Shown: positions 19,223 through 29,682, counted from the first letter of the stretch. The stretch: DNA of 64,000 nucleotides from Acidobacteriota bacterium (GCA_003223215.1 QHYH01000104.1:1-64000), one strand, 5' to 3'. The notes: generated from the letters alone by a model not told the origin. Numbers and translations: made by a program.

Positions 19223-20794
19223 ATGAGTGCAACGAACATGAAAATCATGATTGAGAAGACTCGACTGACTCTTTTGCTGGTGCTCGCGTTGCTGCTCGCG
19301 GCCAAGGCTCACGCCGCGGCGCCGGGCATCACCGGGCCTACGTTCAACTTGGTGGCGACGCCCGCTTTTATCAGCCAGCCGGACGGGGCGACCGTTTACT
19401 CTTGGGGCTACGGCTGTAATGGCAACCCTGCGGGCTATGCCCCGGCGGCTATTACCACCGGGTTTTGCAACACGATGCAGGTTCCCGGTCCCACGCTGAT
19501 TGTCACGCAAGGACAGACGGTCACGGTCAATTTGATCAATCAGCTTCCCTCTGCGGCCGGCAACACATCGATTCTGTTTCCTGGCTTCAACGTGACGACC
19601 ACGGGCGGCGTTCCGGGACTGCTGACGCAAGAGGCGGCGCACCTTGGTACGGTCACTTACACGTTTACCGCTTCCACGCCGGGCACACGCGCCTACTACA
19701 GCGGAACGCAAGGGGATCTCCAAGTCGAGATGGGCCTATACGGGGCAATCATTGTGCTGCCCTCGGCGATCCCTGGTGCATGCACATCGGGAGTTCATGC
19801 TAGCAACGCGACGGCGCGCGGCTCATCTTCCTTAGCCCACCCGGGTGTAACTGAGCATGACTTTCGGCTGGCGGCGGCAGCGTACAGCCATCCGGGCGCC
19901 TGCTACGACCGGGAATACCTGTTCCAGTTCTCCGAGATGGATCCCAGGATCCACCGCGAGGCAGAGGAACAGTCGACCAGGACCTGTACGGGGTGCATGT
20001 CGGTTGCTACCGAGCCCTACGTCCCGGCCTACTTCATGATCAACGGACGTTCGATGCCCGACCTGATGGATCCCAACTATGCGCCGGAATATCCGCACCA
20101 GCCTTACAACGGCAATCCGCACATGCATCCGGGCGAGCTGACCCTGCTGCGCGTCATTGGCACAACCCGATGGCAGCATCCTTTCCACGAACACGGCAAC
20201 CATGTGCGCATCCTGGCGCGCGACGGGAACTTGATTCTCAGCCAGACCGACCCGAATAGTCTCGCCGGGCCTCTGCTGTTCACCACCACGACCACTCCGG
20301 GCCTGGCGTTCGACGGGATTTACTACTGGACAGGCAAGGGTCTGAACTGGGATCCGTATGGGCACAACTCGGCCTCCGGGTCTACACTGCCCTGCACCCC
20401 GGATCCCGACGGCTACAACACCGGTGCTCCAACGGCGATCAATTACTTCGAGTGGTGCCAGGATCACAACAAGCCACTGCAGACTGCCCCGTTCGGCGAC
20501 ATCGCCGGTGGCGGCCCTGCAACTCTGCCTGATCCCAACATCTTCGCTAACGGTGCGTGGTTCGGCGGCAGTCCCTATCTCGGTCCGGATGCGACCGTGC
20601 GTGCCGTCGGCTCCACCGGCACCACGCCGCCCTCGGGCACTGTCGCAAACTCGCCCACGGACGAGGCAGGGTTTGCCTTCATGTGGCACTCGCATAACGA
20701 GCGCGAAATCACGACCAACAATGTCTTCCCCGGCGGAATGCTGATGATGATGCTGGTCGATTCCCGGGAATTTGTCATTGACGAGTCCAAATAG
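19223..20794 (+). CDS. secreted multicopper oxidase-like protein, second half-type (HxxHxH and HSH motifs)
   Basis: Exported protein of 523 residues with its own signal peptide (ending near KAHAA), so it is not simply a frameshifted tail of the preceding gene. An N-terminal cupredoxin-like domain has VPGPTLIVTQGQTVTVNLIN and SGTQGDLQVEMGLYGAIIV but no copper histidines. The C-terminal domain has HPFHEHGNH at 319-327 and HSHNEREITTNN from 489, followed by PGGMLMMML. These supply the HxxHxH and HxH motif sets absent from the gene at 17551. The ATG at 19223 follows GGAGAG; another Met is 5 codons later. Operon with both neighbours (10 and 17 base gaps). Confidence 0.8.
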   Translation: MSATNMKIMIEKTRLTLLLVLALLLAAKAHAAAPGITGPTFNLVATPAFISQPDGATVYSWGYGCNGNPAGYAPAAITTGFCNTMQVPGPTLIVTQGQTVTVNLINQLPSAAGNTSILFPGFNVTTTGGVPGLLTQEAAHLGTVTYTFTASTPGTRAYYSGTQGDLQVEMGLYGAIIVLPSAIPGACTSGVHASNATARGSSSLAHPGVTEHDFRLAAAAYSHPGACYDREYLFQFSEMDPRIHREAEEQSTRTCTGCMSVATEPYVPAYFMINGRSMPDLMDPNYAPEYPHQPYNGNPHMHPGELTLLRVIGTTRWQHPFHEHGNHVRILARDGNLILSQTDPNSLAGPLLFTTTTTPGLAFDGIYYWTGKGLNWDPYGHNSASGSTLPCTPDPDGYNTGAPTAINYFEWCQDHNKPLQTAPFGDIAGGGPATLPDPNIFANGAWFGGSPYLGPDATVRAVGSTGTTPPSGTVANSPTDEAGFAFMWHSHNEREITTNNVFPGGMLMMMLVDSREFVIDESK

Positions 20795-20811
20795 TGAACA
20801 GGAGAAGAGCG

Positions 20812-23800
20812 ATGCGATTCAACTATCTGAAAACCTGCTTGAAGACGGCGGTACTTATCACAACTGTTCTCCTGCTCGGAGCAGGACTCGCGGTCGCGCA
20901 GCAGACGATTAATCTGACCGCTGCGCCGACCACCGTAACACTGCCCGATGGTTCGACAGTGCCGATGTGGGGCTACTTCTGCGGTGCTGCCGACGCTGTC
21001 TCGACGGCGACGTGCGCTGCCTTGAATCCGTTGTCGGTGTCCACTTGGTCCCCGGTCGTGATCACGGTGCCCGCGGGGCAAACGCTGCAGATCAATCTCA
21101 CGAATAGTCTCTCGTTTGCGGCGGGCGGCGGGACGAACACCATCCCCACTTCGCTGACGATTGTGGGCCAGTTGGGCGGCGGCCTGGGAACGACGGCGAC
21201 ATCTACGGTGAGCCCGCCACACGCTACACAGGGAGCTACGTGGCCGGTTGCAGACGCTTCTACGACGAATGATCCGGCCGCGCAGGGGCCACGCGTGCAA
21301 TCGTTCTCCACCGAAGTGGCGGCGGGAGTAACACCAACCTCGCTAACGTGGACAGCCCCTCGGCCCGGCACATATCTGCTCGAGTCCGGCACGCATCCCT
21401 CGATTCAGGGCCCTATGGGTTTGTACGGGATGGTGGTGGTGACCTGCGCACCCACAGTTACTGCAGGCTGCCCAGTTACCACGACTACCACGTTAGCAGC
21501 CGGCACAGCGTATCCTGCAGGCGCCAATCCCACTTTGAATCCTGCCGTCACCTACGCTGCGGAAGCTAATCTCCTCTTCAGCGAGATCGACCCGGTCCAA
21601 AACAACGCAGTCAACGCCGCGGTCAACACTGCAGGTTTCAGCGAGACGAAGGTGTGGTCCGGCCAGCCTGGTGGCTGCGGAAACCCGTCCTCCGGTGCTC
21701 TCTACCAGACCTGCTATCCACCGGCGGTGAACTACTCCCCAAGGTATTACCTCATCAACGGAGTCGCGTTCAATAAGACCAACGCCGCGGCTTCGCTCTT
21801 CCCGGTTTCGCCAACAGGCGTTACCGGAAACGTTTTGCTGCGCCTGGTGAATGCCGGTCTGCGCATGCACGTGCCTTCGATCGTCGGCTCTTTGACCACA
21901 CCGCCCATCGTGCCGACAGGCACAGTTGCAGCTGCGGTTCCGGGCTTTAGCCTTGTGGCGGAGGATGGTAATCCTCTGCCCGGCGTCAGCCGTGTGCAGA
22001 GCGAAGTGTTTATGGCCGCGGGCAAGACTTACGATGTGATGATTAACACACCGGCCGCTGGTGGGACCGGCCTCCCCATATTCGACCGCCAGGGAAGTCT
22101 GTCAGGCAACGCCACCTCGCGAGACGCTGGCATGCTGGCTTACATAAGCGTCAATGGCGCTGGGACTCCGGCCGCTCCTGTGCTTGCGGCTGCTGTTGCT
22201 AACCCGGATATCTACAATTCCGTGGTGTCAGGCCAGACGCTTACCGTGTCGGATCCCGCCAAGGGCCTGATCGCGAACGACGTCAACGTGTACGGCGTTA
22301 AGGTCATGGGCAGTGTGGCCGGACTGACGCTCAACTTGGACGGCACGTTTACCTACACTGGCGCTCCCACCTCCTTTACCTACTGCGGTAACGGTGCGAC
22401 GACAGGGCCAGCGTGCGCCACGGTGAATCTGAACGCGGCGACGATTGAGAATGCGGCGGGCATTACCTGTACCTTACCCAATCCTACGTACACATCGAAT
22501 GTGGCCACAACGCTGAGCATCAAGCCTCCGGGCGTCCTTGCGTTCTGTAAGGACGCGGCGGGCTACCCTCTTACGGTTGCCGCCTCGCCTGCTCCGGCTC
22601 TAGCGGGTGGAACGGTTGCGATGGACCCGAATGGCGGCTTTACCGCCACTGCAACCGCGGGCTCGCACAGCTTGACGTTTACACCTCAGAACTCGCAAGG
22701 AACCCCGGGCAGTCAAGCGACAGCTACGCTTGTCTTCCCGCAGCCCAGCAATCTTCATGTAACGCTGGTCGACGGTATAACACACACTGCTCTCGCCCCT
22801 CAGGACTACCGCTGGATTATTGAGGAAGACCGTACCTTCTATCTCGACCCCAATTGCCAAAGGAACCCGCTGCCGGCGGGCTGTACTACAGCAACGCCCC
22901 AAGGCGTCCCCTCCATCTTTGGGACGAATTTCCACACCAGCTACATGCCGGTCGTTGCGCAGGGCTGCGTGGGCGACAATTCCTGCGAAATTGGCCAGTC
23001 CGTCCTCGGTGCACCGGCAGCGTGCGATATTGGCAATGGCGTTTGCAGAACCGGCGTGTCTACAAAGACGGCTGTGGATCCCAGCCAGGTCTCTCTGGAC
23101 ACGACCAAGCACTACTACATCTCGGTCATGCCGGGCGACGCGATATCCAACGATGACCCGAACAACCCGGGGCACGCCATGAGCGGTGCCGAGATCGTCT
23201 ACCTGAGCGGCTCTTGGCGGTCCCCCTTATCACCGACCGTCGCCGGCGTCAATATTACTGTCGAGCCTCAACTCCAGCACCCGGCCAAACTCTCGGTGTT
23301 CGTATTCGAGGACGACCATCCGCTCAACGGTGAACATGATGCCAGTGGCGGAACCGATGCATTGGCGCCTAACGAGCCCGGCCTGGGTGGGTTCAACATC
23401 ACCATCATGGACCTGGTGGGCATGTCGGGCGACTCTGCCGGACAGATGACCTACGACGAGTTCAACCAGCCTTTGTCGAACTCTCTGGCGGGAACCGTGG
23501 ATCCGGTCACGCACCAAGACGCGTGCCCGATTGCCGCAGATCCGAAGACGGGATTTGACGGCGCGATGAGCGATACGGGCATCACCGGCGTGATTCCCGT
23601 CTGCCCAAAGTACGAGGCGGACGGTACAACTCTCTCCCCGCTCGCTGGACAGGCGATCGTGGTGGGCATGCCGCCCGGAAGATACGGCGTCGTAGCCACG
23701 CCGGCGGCTGACCGGATCGCGCGCGGTGAGGAGTGGCTGCAAACCAACACTCTGGATGGCGGCAAGGACCATGAGGCTTTCCTCAAGATCAACGAGCCGG

Positions 23801-26800
23801 AATACTTCCAGGAGTTCGGACCGGCGGGATACCACGTTTCCATCGGCTTTGCCAATCCGAAGTTTATCAATGACCAAGGCTCCGTACTTTGTACCGGCCC
23901 GGGCGCGCCACCGTGCAACCAGACCGTGACAGGCCACGTCACCGGCGCACGCATGAGCCGGCCGTCGGATGAGAGGCTGTACGGTTCGGGTTCGCGCGAC
24001 GAGTTTGGTTACACCCAGTGCTACGCCAGCCTGGGCAGCCCGGACGGCGCTGACATCGCGTTCGCAAAGTGCGATGCAGACGGGATCTTCACTTTGACAA
24101 ACATCCCCGCTGGCGATTGGAGAGTTACCATCTTCGACCAGTGGAACGACCAGATCGTGGATGGGATTTCGGCACCCGTCCGCGTGGGCGGCGGTACAAA
24201 CCAATCACTGTGTCATGGACCGACTTCCTCTAGCTCGATCTGCGATATGGGACAAATCGGGGTTCACGGGTGGAAGAATAACCTTTACACCCGGACCTTC
24301 TTTGATCTGAACGGTGATGGCGTCTCGCAGGACAACGAACAGGGCCTCGCGCTGGTGCCGACCAACATCCGGTACCGCGACGGCAGTATCTCCAACCTGA
24401 ACAGCACCGACCTGGAGGGATTCGCCGGCTTTAACGAGGTCTTCCCGATCTTCAACTGGTACGTAATGGAAACAGATTCCACGCGTTACAAGGGTACGGG
24501 AACGCACGTGATCAACGACGCGGGCGGGCCCGCCGACGCTTCCGGCGTGTGCGGCAACGGCTTCCCGGCGTGCGGAAACTCCACGCTTCTGCCGAACCTG
24601 GCCAGAACCGTCGAGGATTTCTCTGTGCCCGCGAACTTGCGGGTTCCAGGCGCGTACTATTGCGCCAGTGCCGACTGCTCTAGCGCTCCGGCTCCAGTTG
24701 CGCCAGGGGGGCCGGGCGGCTCGACGGGCCGAATCGATCCGCCTTCGGCTACCAGCTACGGCTGGCAGAGCTTTATGGGACAGAACCAGCTTCTTGAGTT
24801 CGGCAAGAAACCCTACAATCCGGGCGAGAACGGTGGAATCCGTGGCCATGTCGTGTATACCTCGACCCGCCCGTTTGACGACCCGGCGCTGCTGCTCCAG
24901 CTGACTTGGGAGCCGCAGGTTCCGCATGTCAAAATTAACCTTTACAAGGAGGGTTTTGCGGCCGACGGAGTGACCCCAACTCTCACCCTGGTGGATACCA
25001 CCGAGACCAGCAGTTGGGACGACTGGGCGCAGGGCTTCCGGTCCGATGGCGTGCCGAACATGAACTGCCCGGGCCAGAATACAGCTGACCCGTTCTATAA
25101 CGTAACGCTGCTTAACCAGCCCAGCTACTTGAATTGGTACAACGCGCAGCACGGCGGCTCCGCTGTGACTCCGCTGCCGAACGGCTCGCAGTATAAGTGC
25201 TATGACGGCATGCACAACTGGAATCAGCTCCAGCCGGCTCCTTATGACGGCATGTACTCGTTCCCCAGCGTCACCGCCACCAATCCGGCGACCGGAAAGC
25301 CGACCGCCACGAACTGCACCATTTGCACGCAGAACACTGCGGCAGCAACAACAGATTGGAACTACAACCTTCCCATGCTGCCCGCGGGCAAGTACGTAGT
25401 CGAAATGGTTGTTCCCCCGGGCTACGAACTGGTGAAGGAAGAGGACAAGAACATCTTGCTCGGCGACACTTACGAAGCCCCGGTGACCTCACAGTTCGCC
25501 GGCTTCGGCAACATTTTCATCATTCCCGACCAGGCCACCGTCGCGGCCGCCTACAACGCCAACAATCCCCTGATTCCGTCGACGGATGAGGGTGCCAGCC
25601 CCCGCCATGAGGGCGACACAGGAAGCGTCGAGACTTTCTGGAAATGCGTGGGCGCGGAACGCATCGTTCCCGACTTCATGAGCCTCTTCCCAGGATCGGG
25701 ACAGAACGCGCCCTTTGCTGGAGCTACTCGGAGACTCTGCGATCGCAAAGAAGTGACCCTGGAAGACCAGATGTCGGTGCTGGCGAAGTTCTACGTCTTC
25801 AGCTCCATCCACGTCGCCGGCAAATTTAGCGGCATCATCACGGACGATTTCACGGCAGAATTCGACCCCTTCTCGCCGGCGTTCGGGGAGAAGTTCTCGC
25901 CGGCCAACCTGCCGGTATCGGTCAAGGATTGGGCTGGAAACGAAATCTCCCGCGTCTGGTCCGACGAGTTTGGAATCTACAACGGTCTGACCTACTCGAC
26001 CTTCTCCGTGAACCCGCCCGACCCCAGCGGATATATACCCACGATGATGACCATGTGCATGAACGACCGGGGCAGTGGCGCGACTGCGGATCCTTTCTAC
26101 CAAGCCGCCTACAGCCAGTTCTGCTATGAATGGTCCTTCATGCCCGGCCAGACCTCGTACATGGATACGCCGGTGATACCCACGTCCGCCTTCGCGCCGA
26201 ACTACAACCACCCCGACTGTGCCTACCCGAATGCCACACCCGCAATCCTCGAGGTGGATGGCGACGGCGTCGGACCCTGGGTGAGCGCGGTCGGCCACAC
26301 CCTCACGATCACCGCTCTGGGCGACCAGCCTGTGAACGACTACGCTTACTCCGGACCCGGGACCAGTACGGCTCCGTTCAACGCAAAGACTATTATCCGC
26401 CACTACGGTTTCGGCTCACAGGGCACCGGTGGTGTCACCATCGGCGGCGTAACGGCTAGCGTCACCGGTTGGAGTGACACAACAATCACGGTTACCGTGC
26501 CTGCCACTGTGCCGCTTTGCAACGCCAGCAATCCAAGCTACAGTGGCGCCAACGCCACGGCACGCTGCGGGGAACTGGTCATCACGGCCGGCAACGGCAA
26601 GCGATCGGTTGATACCGTGACCGTCACCGTCGGCGGCAAGCCTCCGACGCACGTCCCCGCCTCGGGCTCGATCCAGAGCGCGATTGACGCGGCCGCGCCT
26701 GGCGACTTGATCATCGTTGACCCGACTTGTGCTACGGCCGCGGCACCGACCAGTCCGGTTGCATGCACCACCACCGCCACGGTCCATACTCAGGCTGCTC

Positions 26801-29550
26801 ACCATGAATTAGTGGTGATGTGGAAGCCGGTCCGGCTGCAAGGTGTCGGAGCTGCGTCCACCATCATCGACGCTAATACGCATCCCGCCGGCGCTCTTCT
26901 GAATGACTGGCGCAAACGCGTGGTGTGTCTGTTCGGATTGGCACCCACTGGTGTGCCCGAAGGCTACGATTCGGGCTGCGGTGCTGGTTGGGCCTCCTTC
27001 AACCCAACGACCTCTAATCCGCAGGTCGATCGCTTGCCGCTGGAAGCCATGCTCGGCTGGGATGCCGGGCTGAACGGCAACCTGGCGGAACAACTGCAAG
27101 AGCCAACCCTCCTCGGAGCGTATGAGGGGGCAGGAATCACTGTGGTGTCGAAGGGAGTGTTTGTTCCGGAAGGAGAATATCCATGGACCGACGGCGCGAC
27201 GCCGGCAGCGTTCCCCCTAGACAGCGTGCTTCTCACCGACAGCAACGTGAGCACCGCGAATTGTAGCGGAGCGCTGTCCAGCAACTTTAATTGCAACCCA
27301 TCGCGAATTGACGGCTTGTCTGTCATCAACAGTTCCCAGGGCGGCGGCGGCATCCTGGTGCACGGATGGGCCCATCACCTGGAAATCTCCAACAATCGCG
27401 TCTACAACAACCAGGGCACGCTGGCGGGCGGCATCTCGATCGGCCAAGGGGAACATCCTGACGCCTACCTCGTGGGAGCTGGAGCTCTCAACGCGGCCCC
27501 GGGCTCCTGCCAGAGCCAGGTCGGTCTTCCCGCGAACACTCAGCTGCCGTACTGCTTTGACCGCTCTGTGAACGTCCACCACAACAATGTCTCGTTGAAC
27601 GCTTCGGAGGGCGATGAATTGTTCTCGGCTACTCCGTCAGGCTCGGGCGGCGTCGCCTTCTGCACTGGCGCCGACAACTACCAGTTCAACTACAACTGGG
27701 TGTGCGGGAACTTGAGCACCGGTGACGGCGCCGGAGTTTCCCAGCTTGGCTTTGTCTGGGACGCCAGCATCCAACACAATTCGATCCTGTTTAACCAGGC
27801 TACCAACCCAACCACGCCCAGCAACGGCGGCGGCCTCCTCATCATGAGCGCTCCGGATTCGGATCCGACGTGCCCCGGGGAGGCGGACGCGGATTGCAGC
27901 CATGCCTACGGCACGGTGGGCGACGGCATCGGTCGCAACCTGCTGATCAATGCCAACCTCATTATGGGTAACGCCGCAGAGGCCGGCGCTGGCGGCGGCA
28001 TACGCTTCCAGGGTGTCAACGGCATAGAAGTTTCCACTTTCCCCACCACTCCGGCGAACTGGTACTTCGTCAACGTCACCAACAACATCATTACCAACAA
28101 CGTTGCTGGTTGGGACGGCGGCGGCGTGTCGTTGCAGGACTCGATCGGGGTGAACCTGATCAACAACACCATCGTATCCAATGATTCCACCGCGTCGTCA
28201 GGGTCGCTGTTCGGCGCCTTCTTTGCTCCAGAGGCAAGCGCCCCAACGCCCTGCCCACGGGACTTGATCGGCGCCAACGTCCGCTGCGTGCCCTTGTCGA
28301 CTCCCCAGCCCGCTGGGGTTTCGGCTGCCGGACACACGGCGGAGTTCCTGGCGTCGCTCCCGGCGAGCATCACCTGCCCTCCGGGCCATCCGCTCAACAC
28401 ACCGAACCCCAATAATGGGGTTGTCAATGGCGCTTGCAGGACCGCCTCGTTCCCGATTTTGTACAACGATGTGCTGTGGCAGAACCGTGCCTTCCACATC
28501 GTGATCGCGAACCCGACTAGTGGAACCCAGCAGGCCACAGTCACGCTGGCTCCCCAGTTGAATCAAACCTCGACGGGCCAGTGCGTTGCTCCGCAAGGTA
28601 ATACCGCCCTTTATTGGGACATCGGCCTGCGTGGCGACACGGGGCCGAACAACCATAGCTCAGGAGTCACGTTCCAGCCGAAGTCGTCAGTGCTGACCAG
28701 TATCTCCGGCTATGGTGCAGGACCCGCGGGCTTTGGACCGAACACCAATAGCTTCACCCCGGGCGTCGTCAAACAGTACTGCAACGGCTCGAAAGTACCG
28801 CCTGAGGCTGGTGCTGGGGCCTGGTACCAGGTGCCACCGGGCACAAACGAAGGGAACGTACCCACGCCGGTCTTCAGCCTGACGGCGGGCGCGACGGTGG
28901 ACGAGGGCAACAACTGGATCAATATCGGCTGGGGCCCGTTGTCACTGATCACCCCGACCACGGAGAGCGCCCCGCCCGCAGCGTCCACAGCGGAGACTAT
29001 GCTCGGCAACTACTCGTTGGCGGCGGGTTCGAACGCCATTAACTACATCGTGCCGATAAACTCAAGCGTCACTTACGCGGCGGCGCCGGCCGACGACTTC
29101 TACGGCACCTCGAGGAAGACGAACAACGCGGTCGACGCCGGCGCGGTCGAGTTCGTGGGTGGCGGCGGAGGAGGAGGTGGAGCCGTAGCATCGATATCGG
29201 CCACTCAAAGTCCGTCACCGATCACGTTCCCGACACCGATCGGTAACGTTGGCACCGGAACTGCCACCGTTACTCTCACGAACACAACAGCCGCTGGTGG
29301 CGCCTCCGTGACGATTACCAACGTCGCGGTCTCGGGCGGAACAGCTACGACTTGGTTCTTCAACGCTGTGGTGGGGGCAAATACCTGCACCGGAGCAACC
29401 TTGCAACCTGGTCGGACCTGCACCGTCGGGGTCAGGTTCAGCAACGTAACTTCAGCCGTGAACGTGACTCGTACTGGAACAATCACTTTCACCGATAATG
29501 CCACCGGCAGTCCACAATCGTTCCCACTGTCCGGTCTTGCAACTCCGTAA
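20812..29550 (+). CDS. giant secreted multidomain protein: cupredoxin-like, SdrD/CNA-B-like, IPT/TIG, beta-helix, ASH-like
   Basis: A 2,912-residue exported protein (signal about 1-29; AGGAGA before the ATG). Order by eye: two cupredoxin-like domains at about 30-445, of which the second has RLVNAGLRMH and VAEDGNPLPG but neither has copper HxH motifs; a cadherin/VCBS-like segment at about 464-530 (GLIANDVNVYG, LNLDGTFTYTG); a long run of SdrD-B/CNA-B-like units at about 820-1600 (DLNGDGVSQDNEQG, LPAGKYVVEMVVPPGYEL); an IPT/TIG-like domain at about 1850-1943 (TIGGVTASVTGWSDTTITVT); a right-handed beta-helix at about 1946-2580 (SIQSAIDAAAPGDLIIVD, VTNNIITNNVAGWDGGGVSL); a Gly-rich linker and a C-terminal ASH/choice-of-anchor-like domain from about 2793. 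Many cysteines. Probably an extracellular scaffold for the two oxidases; function is inference. Confidence 0.75.
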   Translation: MRFNYLKTCLKTAVLITTVLLLGAGLAVAQQTINLTAAPTTVTLPDGSTVPMWGYFCGAADAVSTATCAALNPLSVSTWSPVVITVPAGQTLQINLTNSLSFAAGGGTNTIPTSLTIVGQLGGGLGTTATSTVSPPHATQGATWPVADASTTNDPAAQGPRVQSFSTEVAAGVTPTSLTWTAPRPGTYLLESGTHPSIQGPMGLYGMVVVTCAPTVTAGCPVTTTTTLAAGTAYPAGANPTLNPAVTYAAEANLLFSEIDPVQNNAVNAAVNTAGFSETKVWSGQPGGCGNPSSGALYQTCYPPAVNYSPRYYLINGVAFNKTNAAASLFPVSPTGVTGNVLLRLVNAGLRMHVPSIVGSLTTPPIVPTGTVAAAVPGFSLVAEDGNPLPGVSRVQSEVFMAAGKTYDVMINTPAAGGTGLPIFDRQGSLSGNATSRDAGMLAYISVNGAGTPAAPVLAAAVANPDIYNSVVSGQTLTVSDPAKGLIANDVNVYGVKVMGSVAGLTLNLDGTFTYTGAPTSFTYCGNGATTGPACATVNLNAATIENAAGITCTLPNPTYTSNVATTLSIKPPGVLAFCKDAAGYPLTVAASPAPALAGGTVAMDPNGGFTATATAGSHSLTFTPQNSQGTPGSQATATLVFPQPSNLHVTLVDGITHTALAPQDYRWIIEEDRTFYLDPNCQRNPLPAGCTTATPQGVPSIFGTNFHTSYMPVVAQGCVGDNSCEIGQSVLGAPAACDIGNGVCRTGVSTKTAVDPSQVSLDTTKHYYISVMPGDAISNDDPNNPGHAMSGAEIVYLSGSWRSPLSPTVAGVNITVEPQLQHPAKLSVFVFEDDHPLNGEHDASGGTDALAPNEPGLGGFNITIMDLVGMSGDSAGQMTYDEFNQPLSNSLAGTVDPVTHQDACPIAADPKTGFDGAMSDTGITGVIPVCPKYEADGTTLSPLAGQAIVVGMPPGRYGVVATPAADRIARGEEWLQTNTLDGGKDHEAFLKINEPEYFQEFGPAGYHVSIGFANPKFINDQGSVLCTGPGAPPCNQTVTGHVTGARMSRPSDERLYGSGSRDEFGYTQCYASLGSPDGADIAFAKCDADGIFTLTNIPAGDWRVTIFDQWNDQIVDGISAPVRVGGGTNQSLCHGPTSSSSICDMGQIGVHGWKNNLYTRTFFDLNGDGVSQDNEQGLALVPTNIRYRDGSISNLNSTDLEGFAGFNEVFPIFNWYVMETDSTRYKGTGTHVINDAGGPADASGVCGNGFPACGNSTLLPNLARTVEDFSVPANLRVPGAYYCASADCSSAPAPVAPGGPGGSTGRIDPPSATSYGWQSFMGQNQLLEFGKKPYNPGENGGIRGHVVYTSTRPFDDPALLLQLTWEPQVPHVKINLYKEGFAADGVTPTLTLVDTTETSSWDDWAQGFRSDGVPNMNCPGQNTADPFYNVTLLNQPSYLNWYNAQHGGSAVTPLPNGSQYKCYDGMHNWNQLQPAPYDGMYSFPSVTATNPATGKPTATNCTICTQNTAAATTDWNYNLPMLPAGKYVVEMVVPPGYELVKEEDKNILLGDTYEAPVTSQFAGFGNIFIIPDQATVAAAYNANNPLIPSTDEGASPRHEGDTGSVETFWKCVGAERIVPDFMSLFPGSGQNAPFAGATRRLCDRKEVTLEDQMSVLAKFYVFSSIHVAGKFSGIITDDFTAEFDPFSPAFGEKFSPANLPVSVKDWAGNEISRVWSDEFGIYNGLTYSTFSVNPPDPSGYIPTMMTMCMNDRGSGATADPFYQAAYSQFCYEWSFMPGQTSYMDTPVIPTSAFAPNYNHPDCAYPNATPAILEVDGDGVGPWVSAVGHTLTITALGDQPVNDYAYSGPGTSTAPFNAKTIIRHYGFGSQGTGGVTIGGVTASVTGWSDTTITVTVPATVPLCNASNPSYSGANATARCGELVITAGNGKRSVDTVTVTVGGKPPTHVPASGSIQSAIDAAAPGDLIIVDPTCATAAAPTSPVACTTTATVHTQAAHHELVVMWKPVRLQGVGAASTIIDANTHPAGALLNDWRKRVVCLFGLAPTGVPEGYDSGCGAGWASFNPTTSNPQVDRLPLEAMLGWDAGLNGNLAEQLQEPTLLGAYEGAGITVVSKGVFVPEGEYPWTDGATPAAFPLDSVLLTDSNVSTANCSGALSSNFNCNPSRIDGLSVINSSQGGGGILVHGWAHHLEISNNRVYNNQGTLAGGISIGQGEHPDAYLVGAGALNAAPGSCQSQVGLPANTQLPYCFDRSVNVHHNNVSLNASEGDELFSATPSGSGGVAFCTGADNYQFNYNWVCGNLSTGDGAGVSQLGFVWDASIQHNSILFNQATNPTTPSNGGGLLIMSAPDSDPTCPGEADADCSHAYGTVGDGIGRNLLINANLIMGNAAEAGAGGGIRFQGVNGIEVSTFPTTPANWYFVNVTNNIITNNVAGWDGGGVSLQDSIGVNLINNTIVSNDSTASSGSLFGAFFAPEASAPTPCPRDLIGANVRCVPLSTPQPAGVSAAGHTAEFLASLPASITCPPGHPLNTPNPNNGVVNGACRTASFPILYNDVLWQNRAFHIVIANPTSGTQQATVTLAPQLNQTSTGQCVAPQGNTALYWDIGLRGDTGPNNHSSGVTFQPKSSVLTSISGYGAGPAGFGPNTNSFTPGVVKQYCNGSKVPPEAGAGAWYQVPPGTNEGNVPTPVFSLTAGATVDEGNNWINIGWGPLSLITPTTESAPPAASTAETMLGNYSLAAGSNAINYIVPINSSVTYAAAPADDFYGTSRKTNNAVDAGAVEFVGGGGGGGGAVASISATQSPSPITFPTPIGNVGTGTATVTLTNTTAAGGASVTITNVAVSGGTATTWFFNAVVGANTCTGATLQPGRTCTVGVRFSNVTSAVNVTRTGTITFTDNATGSPQSFPLSGLATP

Positions 29551-29568
29551 ACACGGGAATTCAGGGCC

Positions 29569-29592
29569 GGGGGCCGGCTTACGCCGGCCCCC
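29569..29592 (+). terminator. strong GC hairpin after the giant gene
   Basis: GGGGGCCGGC and GCCGGCCCCC form a perfect 10-bp stem with a TTAC loop, 18 bases after the stop codon. No T-run follows, so it may stabilise the mRNA 3' end or pause polymerase instead of terminating alone. Confidence 0.5.
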
Positions 29593-29682
29593 GAAACCTG
29601 GGCCGAACTTCCAAGGGATGTAAACGGGAAAAGGGAAACTAGGACAGTGAAGCTCAGAAGTTTAGTTCGCCGGAAAGAGAAC

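Noticed and set aside
19832-25215. Several minus-strand frames of 190-340 codons opposite the copper-oxidase genes
   Set aside because: Arg- and His-rich mirror translations of real genes; no ribosome sites or domains.
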